DNA of 40,579 nucleotides from Bacteroidota bacterium. Its GTDB lineage: Bacteria > Bacteroidota > Bacteroidia > Bacteroidales > FEN-979. How positions within the stretch are numbered: the stretch's first letter is position 1; the number at the start of each line of letters is the position of its first letter. Positions 40,573 through 40,579 of this stretch are shown in pieces. The stretch spans positions 1 through 40,579 of the forward strand of contig JAPLDG010000302.1 of the NCBI GenBank assembly GCA_026391845.1. The letters run 5' to 3'. The notes beneath the pieces are model-generated. The model worked only from the letters and a program-made list of their open reading frames with translations, made no database searches and had not been told where the DNA came from. The translations under genes were made by a program, and so were the position numbers.

Positions 40573-40579
40573 CAGTAAT

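Overview
The window looks like a chromosomal segment of an anaerobic or facultative Bacteroidota bacterium, most likely Bacteroidales-like. The evidence is protein families typical of the phylum: type IX secretion (T9SS) sorting domains, a fused MurF-alanine racemase, a SASA-type esterase, and AlgI/AlgX-like O-acetylation genes. In addition, a -7 box of the Bacteroidota form TAnnTTTG lies just upstream of most presumed transcription units. MeaB suggests methylmalonyl-CoA (propionate) metabolism, and MqnC suggests menaquinone made by the futalosine route.

Layout. 1-702: an AT-rich stretch with one small unknown gene, ending at the 3' end of a tRNA-Lys(CTT) gene (703-775, minus). 841-4881: housekeeping genes meaB, terC and a glutamine synthetase. 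4869-9891: an O-antigen-ligase/TPR protein, two exported proteins and a saccharopine-dehydrogenase-like enzyme. 9916-18065: a minus-strand operon encoding a very large secreted papain-like protein with a T9SS tail, a membrane-anchored FG-GAP/jelly-roll protein and a GH16-like lipoprotein. 18098-30540: a surface-glycan region with two AlgX/AlgJ-like SGNH proteins, an MBOAT O-acetyltransferase, four multi-pass GT-C-like or unassigned membrane proteins, a polyprenyl-phosphate-sugar-synthase-like GT2 enzyme and a small anchored jelly-roll protein. 30589-39248: housekeeping genes murF-alr, pdxA, pepA, mqnC, a SASA-domain esterase and thiL. 39275-40572: an IS4-family insertion sequence with a 12-bp terminal inverted repeat.

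How the genes may work together. The central region is best read as machinery that builds, acetylates and trims an extracytoplasmic glycan or glycoprotein. The GT2 enzyme could charge a lipid carrier, the GT-C-like proteins could transfer the sugar outside the membrane, the MBOAT and AlgX-like pair could acetylate it, and the GH16-like lipoprotein could remodel it. Four proteins here (11846-13630, 21299-23185, 27367-29130, 29159-29806) appear to carry the same extracytoplasmic jelly-roll-like module of about 145 residues. That sharing suggests one linked system; the substrate cannot be told from sequence.

The most unusual DNA feature is a set of nine short-period degenerate arrays with 7-bp or 8-bp units. 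Most share a GTCAC/GTGAC core. They lie between genes and also, remarkably, inside meaB, murF-alr (three times) and pepA, where they are translated as in-frame low-complexity insertions. Because 7 and 8 are not multiples of 3, each array translates to the same cyclic peptide in every frame. All the GTCAC-family arrays inside genes lie in the orientation whose strand lacks stop codons.
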